The notes: generated by a model from the letters alone, not told the origin. A stretch of DNA of 64,000 bases from Nitrosomonadales bacterium (GCA_016214695.1 JACRNY010000001.1:930001-994000), one strand, 5' to 3'; numbered from the stretch's first letter, positions 9,209-18,008 are shown. Translations and numbers: made by a program.

Positions 9209-10591
9209 TCATTCCGGCGTGACCAAACTCCCGCCGAACTTTTCGAGCAGCGCCAGCATCGCGCTCGCCTTGTCCCTGATCTCCTGATATTCGGCCGCGC
9301 AGGTTGAATCGGCGACGATGCCGCCGCCCGCCCAGCAGCGGATCTCCCCGCCCGAGTAGACCAGCGTCCGGATGACAATGTTGGTGTCCATATCGCCATC
9401 GTGCCCGATATAGCCGATGACACCGCAATACACGCCGCGCCGGTGCGGTTCGAGTTGTTCGATGATCTCCATCGCGCGCTGCTTGGGGGCACCCGTGATG
9501 GAGCCGCCCGGAAAACAGTCGCGCAACAGATCGAGCGCACTTTTGCCGCTGCGCAATCTGCCTTCTATGGTGCTGACCAGATGATGCACGTTGGCATAGC
9601 TTTCCACCTCGAACAGCCTGGTCGTCCGTACCGAGCCCGGTTCGCAACTCTTGCCCAGATCGTTACGCAACAGGTCGACGATCATCAGGTTCTCGGCCCT
9701 GTCCTTGGGATGGTGGCGCAGGTCTTCCGCCAGCCGCGCATCCTCCGCGGCATCGGCACTGCGCCGGCGCGTTCCCTTGATCGGTCTGGTCTGCACCTCG
9801 CCCTGTTGCACGCACAGGAAGCGCTCGGGTGAAGCGCACAGGACCTGCGCCTGCGGCCAGTCGAGAAAGGCCGAATAAGGCGCCGGACTGATCGAGCGGA
9901 GCGCAAGGTAGGCCGGATAGGCATCGCCGGTCGCCGCTGCGGAATAGCGTTGCGCGAGATTGACCTGATAACAGTCGCCTTCATGCAGATACTTTTGCAC
10001 TGTCTCGAAGGCGCTGCGATAAGTAGCGGGAGTGAAGTTGGAAACGATCTCCCCTTGCACGCCCAGCGGTTCGATTTTTGAAAGGGCCGCTGGCACTGCC
10101 TGTAGCAGCGACAGGACTTGCGCCAATACCTGCGCCGTTTCCGCATACCGCAATCTCGATACCAGGCGCGCGCTTAGTTCCTGATGGTCTACGATGATGG
10201 ACCAGTCGTAGATGCCGACCGCCATCTCGGGCAGATGCTCCGCAGCATTGGCGCTGGCGGGAATGTGCGCGTATCTCCGCGCAAGGTCGTAGCCCCAGTA
10301 GCCCAGCACTCCGCCCGCGAACGGGATGTCCGCCATGGGCGCTATCGGCTCACCCAGAAGCTCACGCACGACCTCGAATGGATCACTGCTCTGCTGTCGC
10401 ACCCCTGACGCATCGCTGATTTCCGTGGCCCCGCCACGGGTAACCACTCTGACAACAGGCTCAGCCACGAGGATGTCGTAGCGCCCGCCGCCGGCGCTAT
10501 CCAGCCAGGCCGCCCAGGCAAGTCCGCGGATCGCGGAGAAGTAGGCGTCGGCATCGGCCCGATAGGGAAGAGGAGTGCTGTACAGCATCAA
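9209..10591 (-). CDS. pabB: Aminodeoxychorismate synthase component I
   Basis: Aminates chorismate to 4-amino-4-deoxychorismate for folate synthesis, using ammonia from a PabA/TrpG glutaminase. The 460-residue protein lacks the feedback LLES element found in TrpE of this window. It has the chorismate-binding core PIKGTRRRS, NLMIVDLLRNDLGK and GSITGAPKQRAMEIIEQLE. These features favour PabB over a second TrpE. Only 36 bp separate its start from the divergent BPH gene. Its glutaminase partner may be trpG, which is interrupted at the end of this window. Confidence 0.9.
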   Translation of the reverse strand: MMLYSTPLPYRADADAYFSAIRGLAWAAWLDSAGGGRYDILVAEPVVRVVTRGGATEISDASGVRQQSSDPFEVVRELLGEPIAPMADIPFAGGVLGYWGYDLARRYAHIPASANAAEHLPEMAVGIYDWSIIVDHQELSARLVSRLRYAETAQVLAQVLSLLQAVPAALSKIEPLGVQGEIVSNFTPATYRSAFETVQKYLHEGDCYQVNLAQRYSAAATGDAYPAYLALRSISPAPYSAFLDWPQAQVLCASPERFLCVQQGEVQTRPIKGTRRRSADAAEDARLAEDLRHHPKDRAENLMIVDLLRNDLGKSCEPGSVRTTRLFEVESYANVHHLVSTIEGRLRSGKSALDLLRDCFPGGSITGAPKQRAMEIIEQLEPHRRGVYCGVIGYIGHDGDMDTNIVIRTLVYSGGEIRCWAGGGIVADSTCAAEYQEIRDKASAMLALLEKFGGSLVTPE

Positions 10592-10627
10592 TGATAAAAT
10601 CGCGTTATCGCAAATTGGAAACTACGT

Positions 10628-11194
10628 ATGACCACCATCGTGGCTGTCAAAAAGAACGGTTACGCCGCCATCGCGGCCGATACGCTGACCACTTTCGGCA
10701 ACACCCGTCTGCATGCAAATCTGGATGCCTCGCACGACAAGATACTGCAAGTCGGCGACAGCTTCGTCGGCGTCTGCGGCAGTGCTGCGCACCATCTGGT
10801 ACTGACCAGCCTGCTGGCCAAGATGCCCGATGTGCAGCTTAACAGCAAGGCCGCGATCTTTGAAACATTCCGCAAACTGCACCCCATCCTCAAGGAAGAA
10901 TGCTTCCTGAATCCCAAGGAGGACGAGGAAGACCCGTACGAGTCGAGCCAGATCACCGCGCTGATCGCCAACAGCAGCGGCATCTATGCCATCTACTCGA
11001 TGCGCGAGGTATTCGAGTACACCCAATACTGGGCCATCGGCTCGGGACATGAGTTCGCTCTGGGCGCCATGCACCAGGCCTACTCGCGCTGCGACGATGC
11101 CGGCGATATCGCACGTGCCGGCGTAGAAACCGGGATCGCTTTCGACAAGAACAGCGACACACCCATCACCCTGTACAAGGTGAAGTTGGCTTAA
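10628..11194 (+). CDS. Beta-proteobacterial proteasome homolog (BPH), HslV-like peptidase
   Basis: Ntn-hydrolase of the proteasome superfamily. The 188-residue protein starts MTTIVAV, so removal of Met would expose a catalytic Thr1. Asp17 (numbered from that Thr) lies in IAADTL, and a lysine follows in SHDKI. No ATPase (hslU, clpX, mpa) is adjacent, unlike hslVU. The sequence looks closer to the BPH family described from Thiobacillus and Cupriavidus, which forms double heptameric rings, than to HslV or Anbu; this assignment is from memory of the family. Its substrate and unfoldase partner are unknown. Confidence 0.75.
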   Translation: MTTIVAVKKNGYAAIAADTLTTFGNTRLHANLDASHDKILQVGDSFVGVCGSAAHHLVLTSLLAKMPDVQLNSKAAIFETFRKLHPILKEECFLNPKEDEEDPYESSQITALIANSSGIYAIYSMREVFEYTQYWAIGSGHEFALGAMHQAYSRCDDAGDIARAGVETGIAFDKNSDTPITLYKVKLA

Positions 11195-11578
11195 TACCGG
11201 ATTTTCAGGCGGTTACAGATGGAAATTCGAAGCCAGGAGAGTTTCGTTTTTTCAGAGGGAGCAGAACCCCTCCAATATTTTGGATGCTTGACGACCATCC
11301 GATTCGACAGGAGGTACGAACCCCTCCATCGCTTCGTGGCCAAAATAAAATTCCGAACTTGCCGTTGTCAGACAGCGGTGCGAGCCTTTGCACTACGCAG
11401 ACCACCACGTTACGCCAAGTATTTCTACCTTACGCTTCCCAGAGGGGACAATGCCCCGCGCACTTTCTCAAGTGCGAAAAACATCTTTCCGAGCCTGTCC
11501 GGCCCGCTACCCGACAACCGTGAATCAGCCCCTCTCTAAACTAGCCGATCGGGGCTGTCTTCACAGCCTCCCACCACA
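11195..11578. other. 384-bp gene-free stretch with several hairpins
   Basis: No convincing gene was found. Short open frames on both strands lack homology and ribosome sites. Read on the minus strand it holds several stems: GGCTGT-GAAG-ACAGCC near 11552-11570, GCACTT/AAGTGC near 11460-11476, GGGG/CCCC near 11445, and two similar hairpins of the form GGAGG-loop-CCTCC near 11270 and 11315. It may hold the terminator of the H1-like gene and perhaps a small RNA. Confidence 0.4.
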
Positions 11579-12172
11579 TTAGTTCGGCTTGCTGATGCCG
11601 GGTGTGGGAAAAGGCCAGGTCGCAGCCGGACGCACAGGAGCCGGAGCAGAAGGAGCCAACGACGTTGCGGCCGGAGCTGCAACTGGCTTAGCGGCTGGCT
11701 TCTTTGCTACAGCCTTTTTGGCAGCGGGTTTCTTGGCTGCTGCTTTCTTGGCTGCCGGCTTCTTGGCTACTGCCTTTTTAGCGGCTGGCTTCTTTGCTAC
11801 GGCCTTTTTGGCAGCGGGCTTCTTGGCTGCTGCTTTCTTGGCTGCCGGCTTCTTGGCTACTGCCTTTTTAGCGGCCGGCTTCTTTGCTACGGCCTTTTTG
11901 GCAGCGGGCTTCTTGGCTGCTGCTTTCTTGGCTGCCGGCTTCTTGGCTACTGCCTTTTTAGCGGCTGGCTTCTTTGCTACGGCCTTTTTGGCAGCGGGCT
12001 TCTTCGCTACTGCTTTCTTGGCTGCCGGCTTCTTGGCTGCTACTTTTTTAGCAGCGGGTTTCTTGGCTGCTACTTTTTTAGCGGCCGGTTTCTTGGCTGC
12101 TACTTTTTTGGCTGCGGGCTTCTTTGCAGCCGCCTTTTTTGCTGCGGGTTTAGCTTTCTTAGCTGCTACCAT
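11579..12172 (-). CDS. Histone H1-like Ala/Lys/Pro repeat DNA-binding protein
   Basis: The 197-residue protein consists of about 30 residues of lead-in and tail around a long run of AAKKPAAKK units, ending in a Pro/Ala tail ([11 protein letters not shown]). Such proteins resemble the C-terminal domain of eukaryotic H1, bacterial Hc1/Hc2-type proteins and AlgP; they bind DNA non-specifically through lysines and are thought to compact the nucleoid. ATG 12172 was chosen because AAGGAGG lies 5 bp upstream. The gene is internally built from 90-bp tandem repeats, so copy number may differ between strains. Confidence 0.85.
   Translation of the reverse strand: MVAAKKAKPAAKKAAAKKPAAKKVAAKKPAAKKVAAKKPAAKKVAAKKPAAKKAVAKKPAAKKAVAKKPAAKKAVAKKPAAKKAAAKKPAAKKAVAKKPAAKKAVAKKPAAKKAAAKKPAAKKAVAKKPAAKKAVAKKPAAKKAAAKKPAAKKAVAKKPAAKPVAAPAATSLAPSAPAPVRPAATWPFPTPGISKPN
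11691..12050 (-). repeat. Four tandem 90-bp repeats within the H1-like gene
   Basis: The marker GCGGCTGGCT (or GCGGCCGGCT) recurs at 11691, 11781, 11871 and 11961, exactly 90 bp apart. Each unit encodes 30 residues made of three [10 protein letters not shown]-like decamers, so there is a repeat within a repeat. Confidence 0.9.
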
Positions 12173-12949
12173 TTCAACCTCCTTAGTGGTGAAAGTTAAC
12201 AAAAAACAACACTACGACCAAACAACTACTACACCTCCAACACGCCGCAAGCGGCGTGACTGAAGCCCTTGCAACAAAGGCCGCCGAAGCAGCCTTTGAA
12301 AATTCTCATCTCAAGACAGAGACGCACCCGCTTGGTAAGCGAAAGATCGCTCCTTGACTGCCGCAACCCTCACACCACTCCCCGACAGAGGAACATGACT
12401 CAGCCCGAAGAATGCCCCGACTTGGATCGAACCTGTATTTGGAACCACCAGGGGGCCATGCCTCATAGCCAACTGCGGAATGGATAAGCAATAAAGACGG
12501 TCACCAAGCCAGTTTGGCGACTCTGCGGATGATCTGGAAATTTGGAGGGAGGGGAACCCCTGAGAAAGAATCTCGCTTTTGAATTGCGCCCTCGGCGCTA
12601 TGTAAGTTGAATCTCGAGCTTCAAGTTCGCGCAAGCGAAGTCCCCTTTTGCCTTTTTATGCCTCTTTTGAACACTACAGCTTGTGTCTGGCGTAGAAATT
12701 CTTTACTACATCTTGCGGTTGCAACTTTATCTTAAATATGTTTGCTGTCAATATATAAATTGAAGTTTATGCATTTTTTTGTTATGTCGCCGCGAAAATT
12801 TTTTCTGATCGCTCGCTCGCGCAGAAATTTTTCCAGCCCCGCTCTCATCCGACTCCAGCATCGACCCATTGCGAAAGTGATCCGGCGCATTTTCGTCGCA
12901 CGACATCAACACAAGCCGCCATCTCATGACGAGCTGCGACCGAAAAATA
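12173..12949. other. Long gene-free region upstream of the H1-like gene
   Basis: About 780 bp without a supportable protein gene. It must contain the promoter of the minus-strand H1-like gene. Structures seen: an 8-bp inverted repeat CACGCCGC/GCGGCGTG at 12241-12258; on the minus strand a 9-bp stem AAAGGCTGC-TTCG-GCGGCCTTT at 12277-12299; further up on the same strand GTCGCCAA...TTGGTGAC around 12497-12520, GCCCC...GGGGC around 12413-12455, and AGGGG-TT-CCCCT around 12548-12560. These would suit a structured small RNA or long leader. From 12660 to 12830 the DNA turns AT-rich. Confidence 0.4.
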
Positions 12950-12976
12950 AAAACGCTCCCTCAAGGGGAGCGTTTT
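12950..12976 (-). terminator. Rho-independent terminator of nrdAB
   Basis: Read on the minus strand, AAAACGCTCCCC is followed by a TTGA loop, then GGGAGCGTTTTTAT: a 9-bp stem and a T-tract, about 30 bp after the nrdB stop. Confidence 0.85.
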
Positions 12977-13007
12977 CGCAGACTTCAGCCCGGATGGGCT
13001 GTCCTGA

Positions 13008-14153
13008 TCAATCCCAGGACAGCGCACCGCCTGTTTGATATTCAGTCACGCGGGTCTCAAAGAAATTCTTTTCTTTCTTCAAATCGATCATCTCGGACAT
13101 CCAGGGGAACGGGTTGGTCGCTCCCGGGAAAATCACGTCGAGACCGATCTGTTGACAGCGGCGGTTCGCGATGAAGCGCATGTACTCCTTGAACATGGCG
13201 GCATTCAGGCCCAGGATGCCACGCGGCATGGTGTCGTCGGCATAGGCCGATTCCAGCTCGGCCGCCTTGCGGAACAGGCCGGAAAGCTCCGCCTTGAACT
13301 CGGGCGTCCACAGGTGGGGATTCTCCATCTTGATCTGGTTGGCCATATCCACGCCGAAGTTCAGGTGCAGCGACTCGTCGCGCAGGATGTACTGGAACTG
13401 CTCGGCAGCACCGGTCATCTTGTTCTGGCGACCCATGGCCAGGATCTGCACGAAACCGACGTAGAAGAACATGCCTTCCATGATGCAGGCGAACACGATC
13501 AGGCTCTTCAACAGCTTCTGGTCGTTCTCCGGAGTGCCGGTCTTGAATGCTGGGTTGGTCAGCGTATCGATGAACGGCAGCAGGAACTCGTCCTTGGCGC
13601 GGATGCTGTCCACCTCGTGGTACATATTGAAGACCTCGCCCTCGTCCATGCCGAGCGACTCGACGATGTACTGGTAAGCATGGGTATGGATACCTTCGTC
13701 ATAAGCCTGGCGCAGCAGATACTGGCGGCACTCCGGTGCCGTGATATGCCGGTAGGTGCCCAGCACGATGTTGTTTGCTGCCAGACTGTCGGCGGTGCTG
13801 AAGAAGCCCAGGTTGCGCATGACGATGCGGCGCTCGTCGGCGGTCAGACCGTTTGGGCTCTTCCACAGCGCGATGTCGGCCGACATGTTGATCTCCTGCG
13901 GCATCCAGTGGTTGGCGTTACCGGCCAGATATTTCTCCCATGCCCATTTGTACTTGAACGGCACCAGCTGGTTCACATCGCAGCTGCTGTTGATGATGCG
14001 CTTGTCTTCGGCGCGGATGCGTCCGATGGTCTTTGAGGCGATCGTGTAATCCTTATCGTCCTTCTTTTCGACCACCGGGGTGCCCATATCCATGGTTGCC
14101 ATGCGCAAGCCCGCCTGGGCGGACGGTGTCAGTTCTTCGTCAAAATTCAACAT
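13008..14153 (-). CDS. nrdB: Class Ia ribonucleotide reductase, small subunit
   Basis: Houses the di-iron centre and tyrosyl radical that start nucleotide reduction in NrdA. The product is 381 residues. The radical segment [10 protein letters not shown] gives a metal-ligand Glu153, His157 and radical Tyr160, matching the spacing of E. coli Glu115, His118 and Tyr122. A second ligand motif is DESLHLNFG. The C-terminus ends [10 protein letters not shown], typical for the tail that docks into the large subunit. Transcribed with nrdA, with a 223-bp structured gap between them. Confidence 0.96.
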   Translation of the reverse strand: MLNFDEELTPSAQAGLRMATMDMGTPVVEKKDDKDYTIASKTIGRIRAEDKRIINSSCDVNQLVPFKYKWAWEKYLAGNANHWMPQEINMSADIALWKSPNGLTADERRIVMRNLGFFSTADSLAANNIVLGTYRHITAPECRQYLLRQAYDEGIHTHAYQYIVESLGMDEGEVFNMYHEVDSIRAKDEFLLPFIDTLTNPAFKTGTPENDQKLLKSLIVFACIMEGMFFYVGFVQILAMGRQNKMTGAAEQFQYILRDESLHLNFGVDMANQIKMENPHLWTPEFKAELSGLFRKAAELESAYADDTMPRGILGLNAAMFKEYMRFIANRRCQQIGLDVIFPGATNPFPWMSEMIDLKKEKNFFETRVTEYQTGGALSWD

Positions 14154-14282
14154 ATCGTTCCTTTGCTACTTTGTGTTCGTCGCACGATGCGGCGAACATT
14201 ATTCTTATTGGAAGGTTTCGTTTTTCCGGTTGTGGCTCCGGCCGCCCCTTCGGGGTTTAACTTGCTTCGCAAGTTAGCCTTC

Positions 14283-14405
14283 ACCGCAACCACCCTGCCT
14301 CTCGGCAGGCTGCGGGGTTGTGGTTACGACATAACCTAAAGGTTAGTCTTCACCGCAACCCGGAATGCGAACCTGCCTACTGGCAGGCTTCGCACTCCGG
14401 GTTGT
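14283..14405. repeat. Two related inverted repeats between nrdA and nrdB
   Basis: Copy 1 (14283-14324) and copy 2 (14352-14405) share the plan ACCGCAACC ... CTGCCT, short loop, GGCAGG ... GGTTGT, so each folds into a long hairpin. Copy 2 overlaps the last codons of nrdA. A further hairpin AACTTGCTTCGCAAGTT is at 14259-14275 and CCCCTTCGGGG at 14245-14255. They could stabilise or attenuate the nrdAB message. Confidence 0.6.
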
Positions 14406-17259
14406 CAATCGAGCAGAACTTCGTTTCTTCTGCCGCCGGAGCCGCCAACATGCCTCCCGCACCCGCATCGCTGGAGACCGAGTTCAGCGAACCGGCACGC
14501 GAAGTGGACTTCTCGGCCGAGGTCGCGCCCATCGAACGCAGGTAATAGGTGGTCTTCAGACCGCGCAGCCACGCCAGCTTGTAGGTGTCATCCAGCTTGC
14601 GCCCCGAGACGCCGGCCATATAGATGTTGAGAGATTGCGACTGGTCGATCCACTTCTGGCGACGCGATGCCGCCTCGATCAGCCACTTTGGCTCCACCTC
14701 GAAGGCAGTGGCATACAGCTCGCGCAATTCAGCCGGAATGCGGTCGATCTTGGACAGGCTGCCATCGAAATACTTGAGGTCGGCGATCATCACCTCGTCC
14801 CACAGACCCAGCGCCTTCAGGTCGTTCACCAGATGATCGTTGATCACGGTGAACTCGCCGGACAGGTTCGATTTCACAAACAGGTTCTGGTAGGTCGGCT
14901 CTATGCTCTGCGACACCCCGATGATGTTGGAGATGGTCGCCGTGGGCGCGATGGCCACACAGTTCGAGTTGCGCATGCCGACCTGCTGGATGCGGCCGCG
15001 CAGGGCTTCCCAATCCAGGCTGACCGAGGTATCCACCTCGACAAAGCCGCCGCGCTGCTCGCGCAGCAGGTTCAGGCTGTCCTGCGGCAGGATGCCGCGA
15101 TCCCAAAGACTGCCGCGGAAAGTGGCATAACGGCCGCGCTCTTCCGCCAGCTCGGTGGATGCCCAGTAGGCGTAGTAGCACACCGCCTCCATGGAACGGT
15201 CCGCGAACTCGACCGCAGCCTCGGAGGAATAAGGGATGCGCAGTTCGTGCAGGCAATCCTGGAAGCCCATGACGCCGAGTCCGACCGGACGGTGCTTGAG
15301 GTTGGAATTGCGCGCCTTGGCCACCGCGTAATAGTTGATGTCCACCACGTTATCCAGCATGCGCATGGCGGTGCTGACGGTGCGCTTGAGCTTGTCATGG
15401 TCGATCTGGCCGGCCTTGGCATGCCCCTTGGGGAAGATGTGCGCTGTCAGGTTGACCGAGCCGAGGTTGCATACGGCGATTTCGGAGTCAGACGTATTCA
15501 GGGTGATCTCGGTGCACAGATTGGAACTGTGCACCACGCCCACATGCTGCTGCGGGCTGCGGATGTTGCACGGGTCCTTGAAGGTGATCCAGGGATGGCC
15601 GGTCTCGAACAACATGGTCAGCATCTTGCGCCACAGCGATTGAGCCGGCACCTTCTTGAACAGCTTCAGCTCGCCGCTGGCCGCCTTGGCCTCGTAGGCG
15701 GTATAGGCCTTCTCGAATTCGGTGCCGAACTTGTCATGCAGATCCGGGCAGTTCGAGGGCGAGAAGAGAGTCCATTCGCCGCCTTCCATCACGCGCTTCA
15801 TGAACAGATCGGGGATCCAGTTCGAGGTGTTCATGTCGTGCGTGCGGCGGCGGTCATCGCCGGTGTTCTTGCGCAGTTCCAGGAATTCTTCGATATCCAG
15901 ATGCCAAGTCTCCAGGTAGGCGCATACCGCGCCCTTGCGCTTGCCGCCCTGGTTCACGGCCACGGCCGTGTCGTTCACTACTTTCAGGAACGGCACCACG
16001 CCTTGCGACTTGCCGTTGGTGCCCTTGATGTGGCTGCCCAGCGCGCGCACGTTGGTCCAGTCATTGCCCAGGCCGCCGGCAAACTTGGACAGCAGAGCGT
16101 TCTCTTTCAATGCCTCGTAGATGCCGTCCAGGTCGTCCTGCACCGTCGTCAGGTAGCAGGAAGACAGCTGCGAGCGGCGCGTGCCCGAATTGAACAGGGT
16201 CGGCGTGGAGCTCATGAAATCGAAACTGGACAGCAGGCGGTAGAACTCGATGGCGCGCTCTTCGCGATTGATCTCGTTCAGGCTCAGACCCATCGCCACG
16301 CGCATGAAGAACGCCTGCGGCAGTTCGATGCGCTTGTCTTCGATATGCAGGAAATAGCGGTCATACAGTGTCTGCAGGCCGAGGTAATTGAATTGCAGGT
16401 CGCGGCTGGCATCCAGCGCCTGGGCCAGACGCTGCAGATCGAAATGCCCCAACTCCTCGTTCAGCAACTCGGCCTCGATGCCCTGCTTGATGTACTTGGG
16501 GAAATATTCGACATAGCGCGCCGCCATGTCGGCCTGCGGCACCTCTTCGCCCAGGATCTCGCAGAAGATGTTGTTCAGCAGCAGACGGGCCGTGACGAAA
16601 CTGTAGGCCGGATCCTGCTCGATCAGCGTACGCGCGGACAGGATTGAGCACTTGCGCACTTCTTCGATGGCGACGCCGTCGTACAGATCCTTCAGCGTCA
16701 GCTTGAAGACCTTCTGCGCATCGACAGCGGAACCCAGCCCGGCACAGGCGGCCTGGATCTGTCCCGCCAATTCCGCTTCATCCAGGGGACGAAGGGTGTC
16801 GCCCACCTTCACGTTCAGCGCATGCGCTGGCGCAACTTCCTTCTTGCTCTTGCTGCGTTCGCGGGTACGCTGCTCGCGATACAGCACATAAGAGCGCGCC
16901 ACATCGTGCTCGCCTGAGCGCATCAGGGACAGCTCGACCTGGTCCTGGATATCCTCGATATGCAAGGTCCCGCCATGCGGCTGGCGACGCAGCATTGCGT
17001 TCACCACATTCGCGGTCAATTGCTCGACCAGCTCGCGCACGCGCGCGGATGCAGCTCCCTGACCGCCATTGACAGCGATGAACGCCTTGGTCACGGCGAT
17101 CGATATCTTCGCCGGCTCGAACGGAACCACGGAACCGTTGCGGCGGATCACCTTGTATTGGTCTAGCGGCAGATTGCTGGAATGTGCGATCGATTCGGGA
17201 TTTTGATGTGCAAGCAAGGGTGAAACAGAAGAAGAAACACTATCAGAAGCAAGCAACAT
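14377..17259 (-). CDS. nrdA: Class Ia ribonucleotide reductase, large subunit
   Basis: Reduces ribonucleoside diphosphates to deoxyribonucleotides. The product is 960 residues: an N-terminal ATP-cone (about 35-125, beginning YKVIRRNGSVVPFEP), then a long catalytic domain with STPTLFNSGT, the region around NLCTEITLNT that carries active-site residues, and the redox tail CEAC at the extreme C-terminus that exchanges with thioredoxin or glutaredoxin. The ATP-cone implies dATP feedback. The start is preceded by AGGGGAG. Upstream DNA carries two NrdR-type boxes. Confidence 0.97.
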   Translation of the reverse strand: MLLASDSVSSSVSPLLAHQNPESIAHSSNLPLDQYKVIRRNGSVVPFEPAKISIAVTKAFIAVNGGQGAASARVRELVEQLTANVVNAMLRRQPHGGTLHIEDIQDQVELSLMRSGEHDVARSYVLYREQRTRERSKSKKEVAPAHALNVKVGDTLRPLDEAELAGQIQAACAGLGSAVDAQKVFKLTLKDLYDGVAIEEVRKCSILSARTLIEQDPAYSFVTARLLLNNIFCEILGEEVPQADMAARYVEYFPKYIKQGIEAELLNEELGHFDLQRLAQALDASRDLQFNYLGLQTLYDRYFLHIEDKRIELPQAFFMRVAMGLSLNEINREERAIEFYRLLSSFDFMSSTPTLFNSGTRRSQLSSCYLTTVQDDLDGIYEALKENALLSKFAGGLGNDWTNVRALGSHIKGTNGKSQGVVPFLKVVNDTAVAVNQGGKRKGAVCAYLETWHLDIEEFLELRKNTGDDRRRTHDMNTSNWIPDLFMKRVMEGGEWTLFSPSNCPDLHDKFGTEFEKAYTAYEAKAASGELKLFKKVPAQSLWRKMLTMLFETGHPWITFKDPCNIRSPQQHVGVVHSSNLCTEITLNTSDSEIAVCNLGSVNLTAHIFPKGHAKAGQIDHDKLKRTVSTAMRMLDNVVDINYYAVAKARNSNLKHRPVGLGVMGFQDCLHELRIPYSSEAAVEFADRSMEAVCYYAYWASTELAEERGRYATFRGSLWDRGILPQDSLNLLREQRGGFVEVDTSVSLDWEALRGRIQQVGMRNSNCVAIAPTATISNIIGVSQSIEPTYQNLFVKSNLSGEFTVINDHLVNDLKALGLWDEVMIADLKYFDGSLSKIDRIPAELRELYATAFEVEPKWLIEAASRRQKWIDQSQSLNIYMAGVSGRKLDDTYKLAWLRGLKTTYYLRSMGATSAEKSTSRAGSLNSVSSDAGAGGMLAAPAAEETKFCSIDNPECEACQ

Positions 17260-17330
17260 AAAACTCCCCTTTATTATTATTTGCCTGAGCCAGCTCGGAA
17301 AAACCCACTCAGCCCAGCGAAAATTAAAAA

Positions 17331-17377
17331 ACCACTACATCTAGTGGTCCAACCCCGAATTTTCACTAATTCTAGTG
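17331..17377 (-). promoter_or_regulatory. Two tandem NrdR-type boxes upstream of nrdA
   Basis: ACCACTA-CATC-TAGTGGT (17331-17348) and CACTA-ATTC-TAGTG (17364-17377) are both palindromes with the same core. Their centres are 31 bp apart, about three helical turns. Paired palindromes with this spacing and an A/T-rich centre upstream of ribonucleotide reductase genes are typical of binding sites for the repressor NrdR. The assignment is by pattern only; nrdR is not in this window. Confidence 0.75.
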
Positions 17378-17483
17378 CATGAATATTTTTATGCAAGATA
17401 TATTTTGGCCTATATCTTTTTTATCCTGCAGCGGGATTTTCTGACGGGAATCCGGCGGGGCGTTGTCGCCAGACCGACGGTTT

Positions 17484-18008
17484 TTAGCGGATCTTGTTCC
17501 AGTCGAAGAACGGCCCCGGATCGGTCTTGCGATCCGGGGCGATATCGGAATGACCCACGATGTCGCGGATCGGAAACATCCGCTTGAGACGGCGCGTCAA
17601 CCGGACCAATGTCAGGTACTGACGCTCGCTGAATGGCTCGAAGTCGCTGCCTTCCAGCTCGATGCCGATGGAAAAGTCGTTACAGCGCTGCCTCCCCCCC
17701 CAGCTTGAGACGCCGGCATGCCACGCCCTTTTGTTACAAGGCACGAACTGGATGAGGCGCCCGTCGCGGCGAATCAGGAAGTGGGAGGAGACCCGGACCC
17801 CCTTGAGTTGCTCGAAATAGGGATGCTCCGAATGGTCCAGCACGTTGGTGAAGAAGCGCTCGATCGCATTCCCGCCATACTCGTTTGGAGGCAGGCTGAT
17901 GTTATGGATGACCAGCAGGTCTATCGGCGTATAGGACGGACGTGCGTCATGATTGGGCGAAGCCACCCGCCTCACCCCGCTCAGCCAGCCGTGTGCATCC
18001 AGCTTCAA
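17484..18008 (-). CDS. ampD: 1,6-anhydro-N-acetylmuramyl-L-alanine amidase AmpD
   Basis: Cytoplasmic zinc amidase that cleaves the peptide from anhydromuropeptides during cell-wall recycling. The product is 174 residues with the family segments PIDLLVIHNISLPP (zinc His35), HFLIRRDGRLIQFV, RAWHAGVSSWGGR, NDFSIGIELEG and the final IVGHSDIAPDRKTDPGPFFDW with the remaining ligands. There is no signal peptide, as expected for AmpD rather than AmiD. It overlaps the pilR stop by 4 bp. Confidence 0.94.
   Translation of the reverse strand: MKLDAHGWLSGVRRVASPNHDARPSYTPIDLLVIHNISLPPNEYGGNAIERFFTNVLDHSEHPYFEQLKGVRVSSHFLIRRDGRLIQFVPCNKRAWHAGVSSWGGRQRCNDFSIGIELEGSDFEPFSERQYLTLVRLTRRLKRMFPIRDIVGHSDIAPDRKTDPGPFFDWNKIR

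Noticed and set aside
9189-9212. Terminator between the thioesterase gene and pabB (TGACTA...TAGTCA)
   Set aside because: The stem is only 6 bp of mostly A/T pairs with no G/C core or T-tract; too weak to call.
10628-11194. hslV of the HslVU protease
   Set aside because: No hslU beside it and the sequence after the Thr1 region fits BPH better; HslV not fully excluded.
11219-11539. 106-codon open frame after BPH
   Set aside because: No family resemblance, codon use unlike neighbours, no ribosome site, and it runs through several hairpins.
11589-12263. A 224-codon open frame on the plus strand, rich in Ala/Phe/Leu, opposite the H1-like gene
   Set aside because: It is the mirror of the AAKKPAAKK repeats (GCC/TTT-rich codons reversed). 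It has no ribosome site and reads as a meaningless AAGFLAA repeat.
12413-12470. tRNA-like segment containing GGTTCGATCC on the minus strand
   Set aside because: The bases around the loop do not form a 5-bp T-stem and no acceptor, D or anticodon arms can be placed.
12240-12640. tmRNA, 6S RNA, 4.5S RNA or RNase P RNA
   Set aside because: No tag-peptide coding sequence, no tRNA-like ends, no GGAGGAAAG-type conserved core; kept only as an unnamed structured region.
14365-16647. 760-codon open frame on the plus strand opposite nrdA
   Set aside because: GC-rich shadow of nrdA with no homology; nrdA has full motifs on the minus strand.
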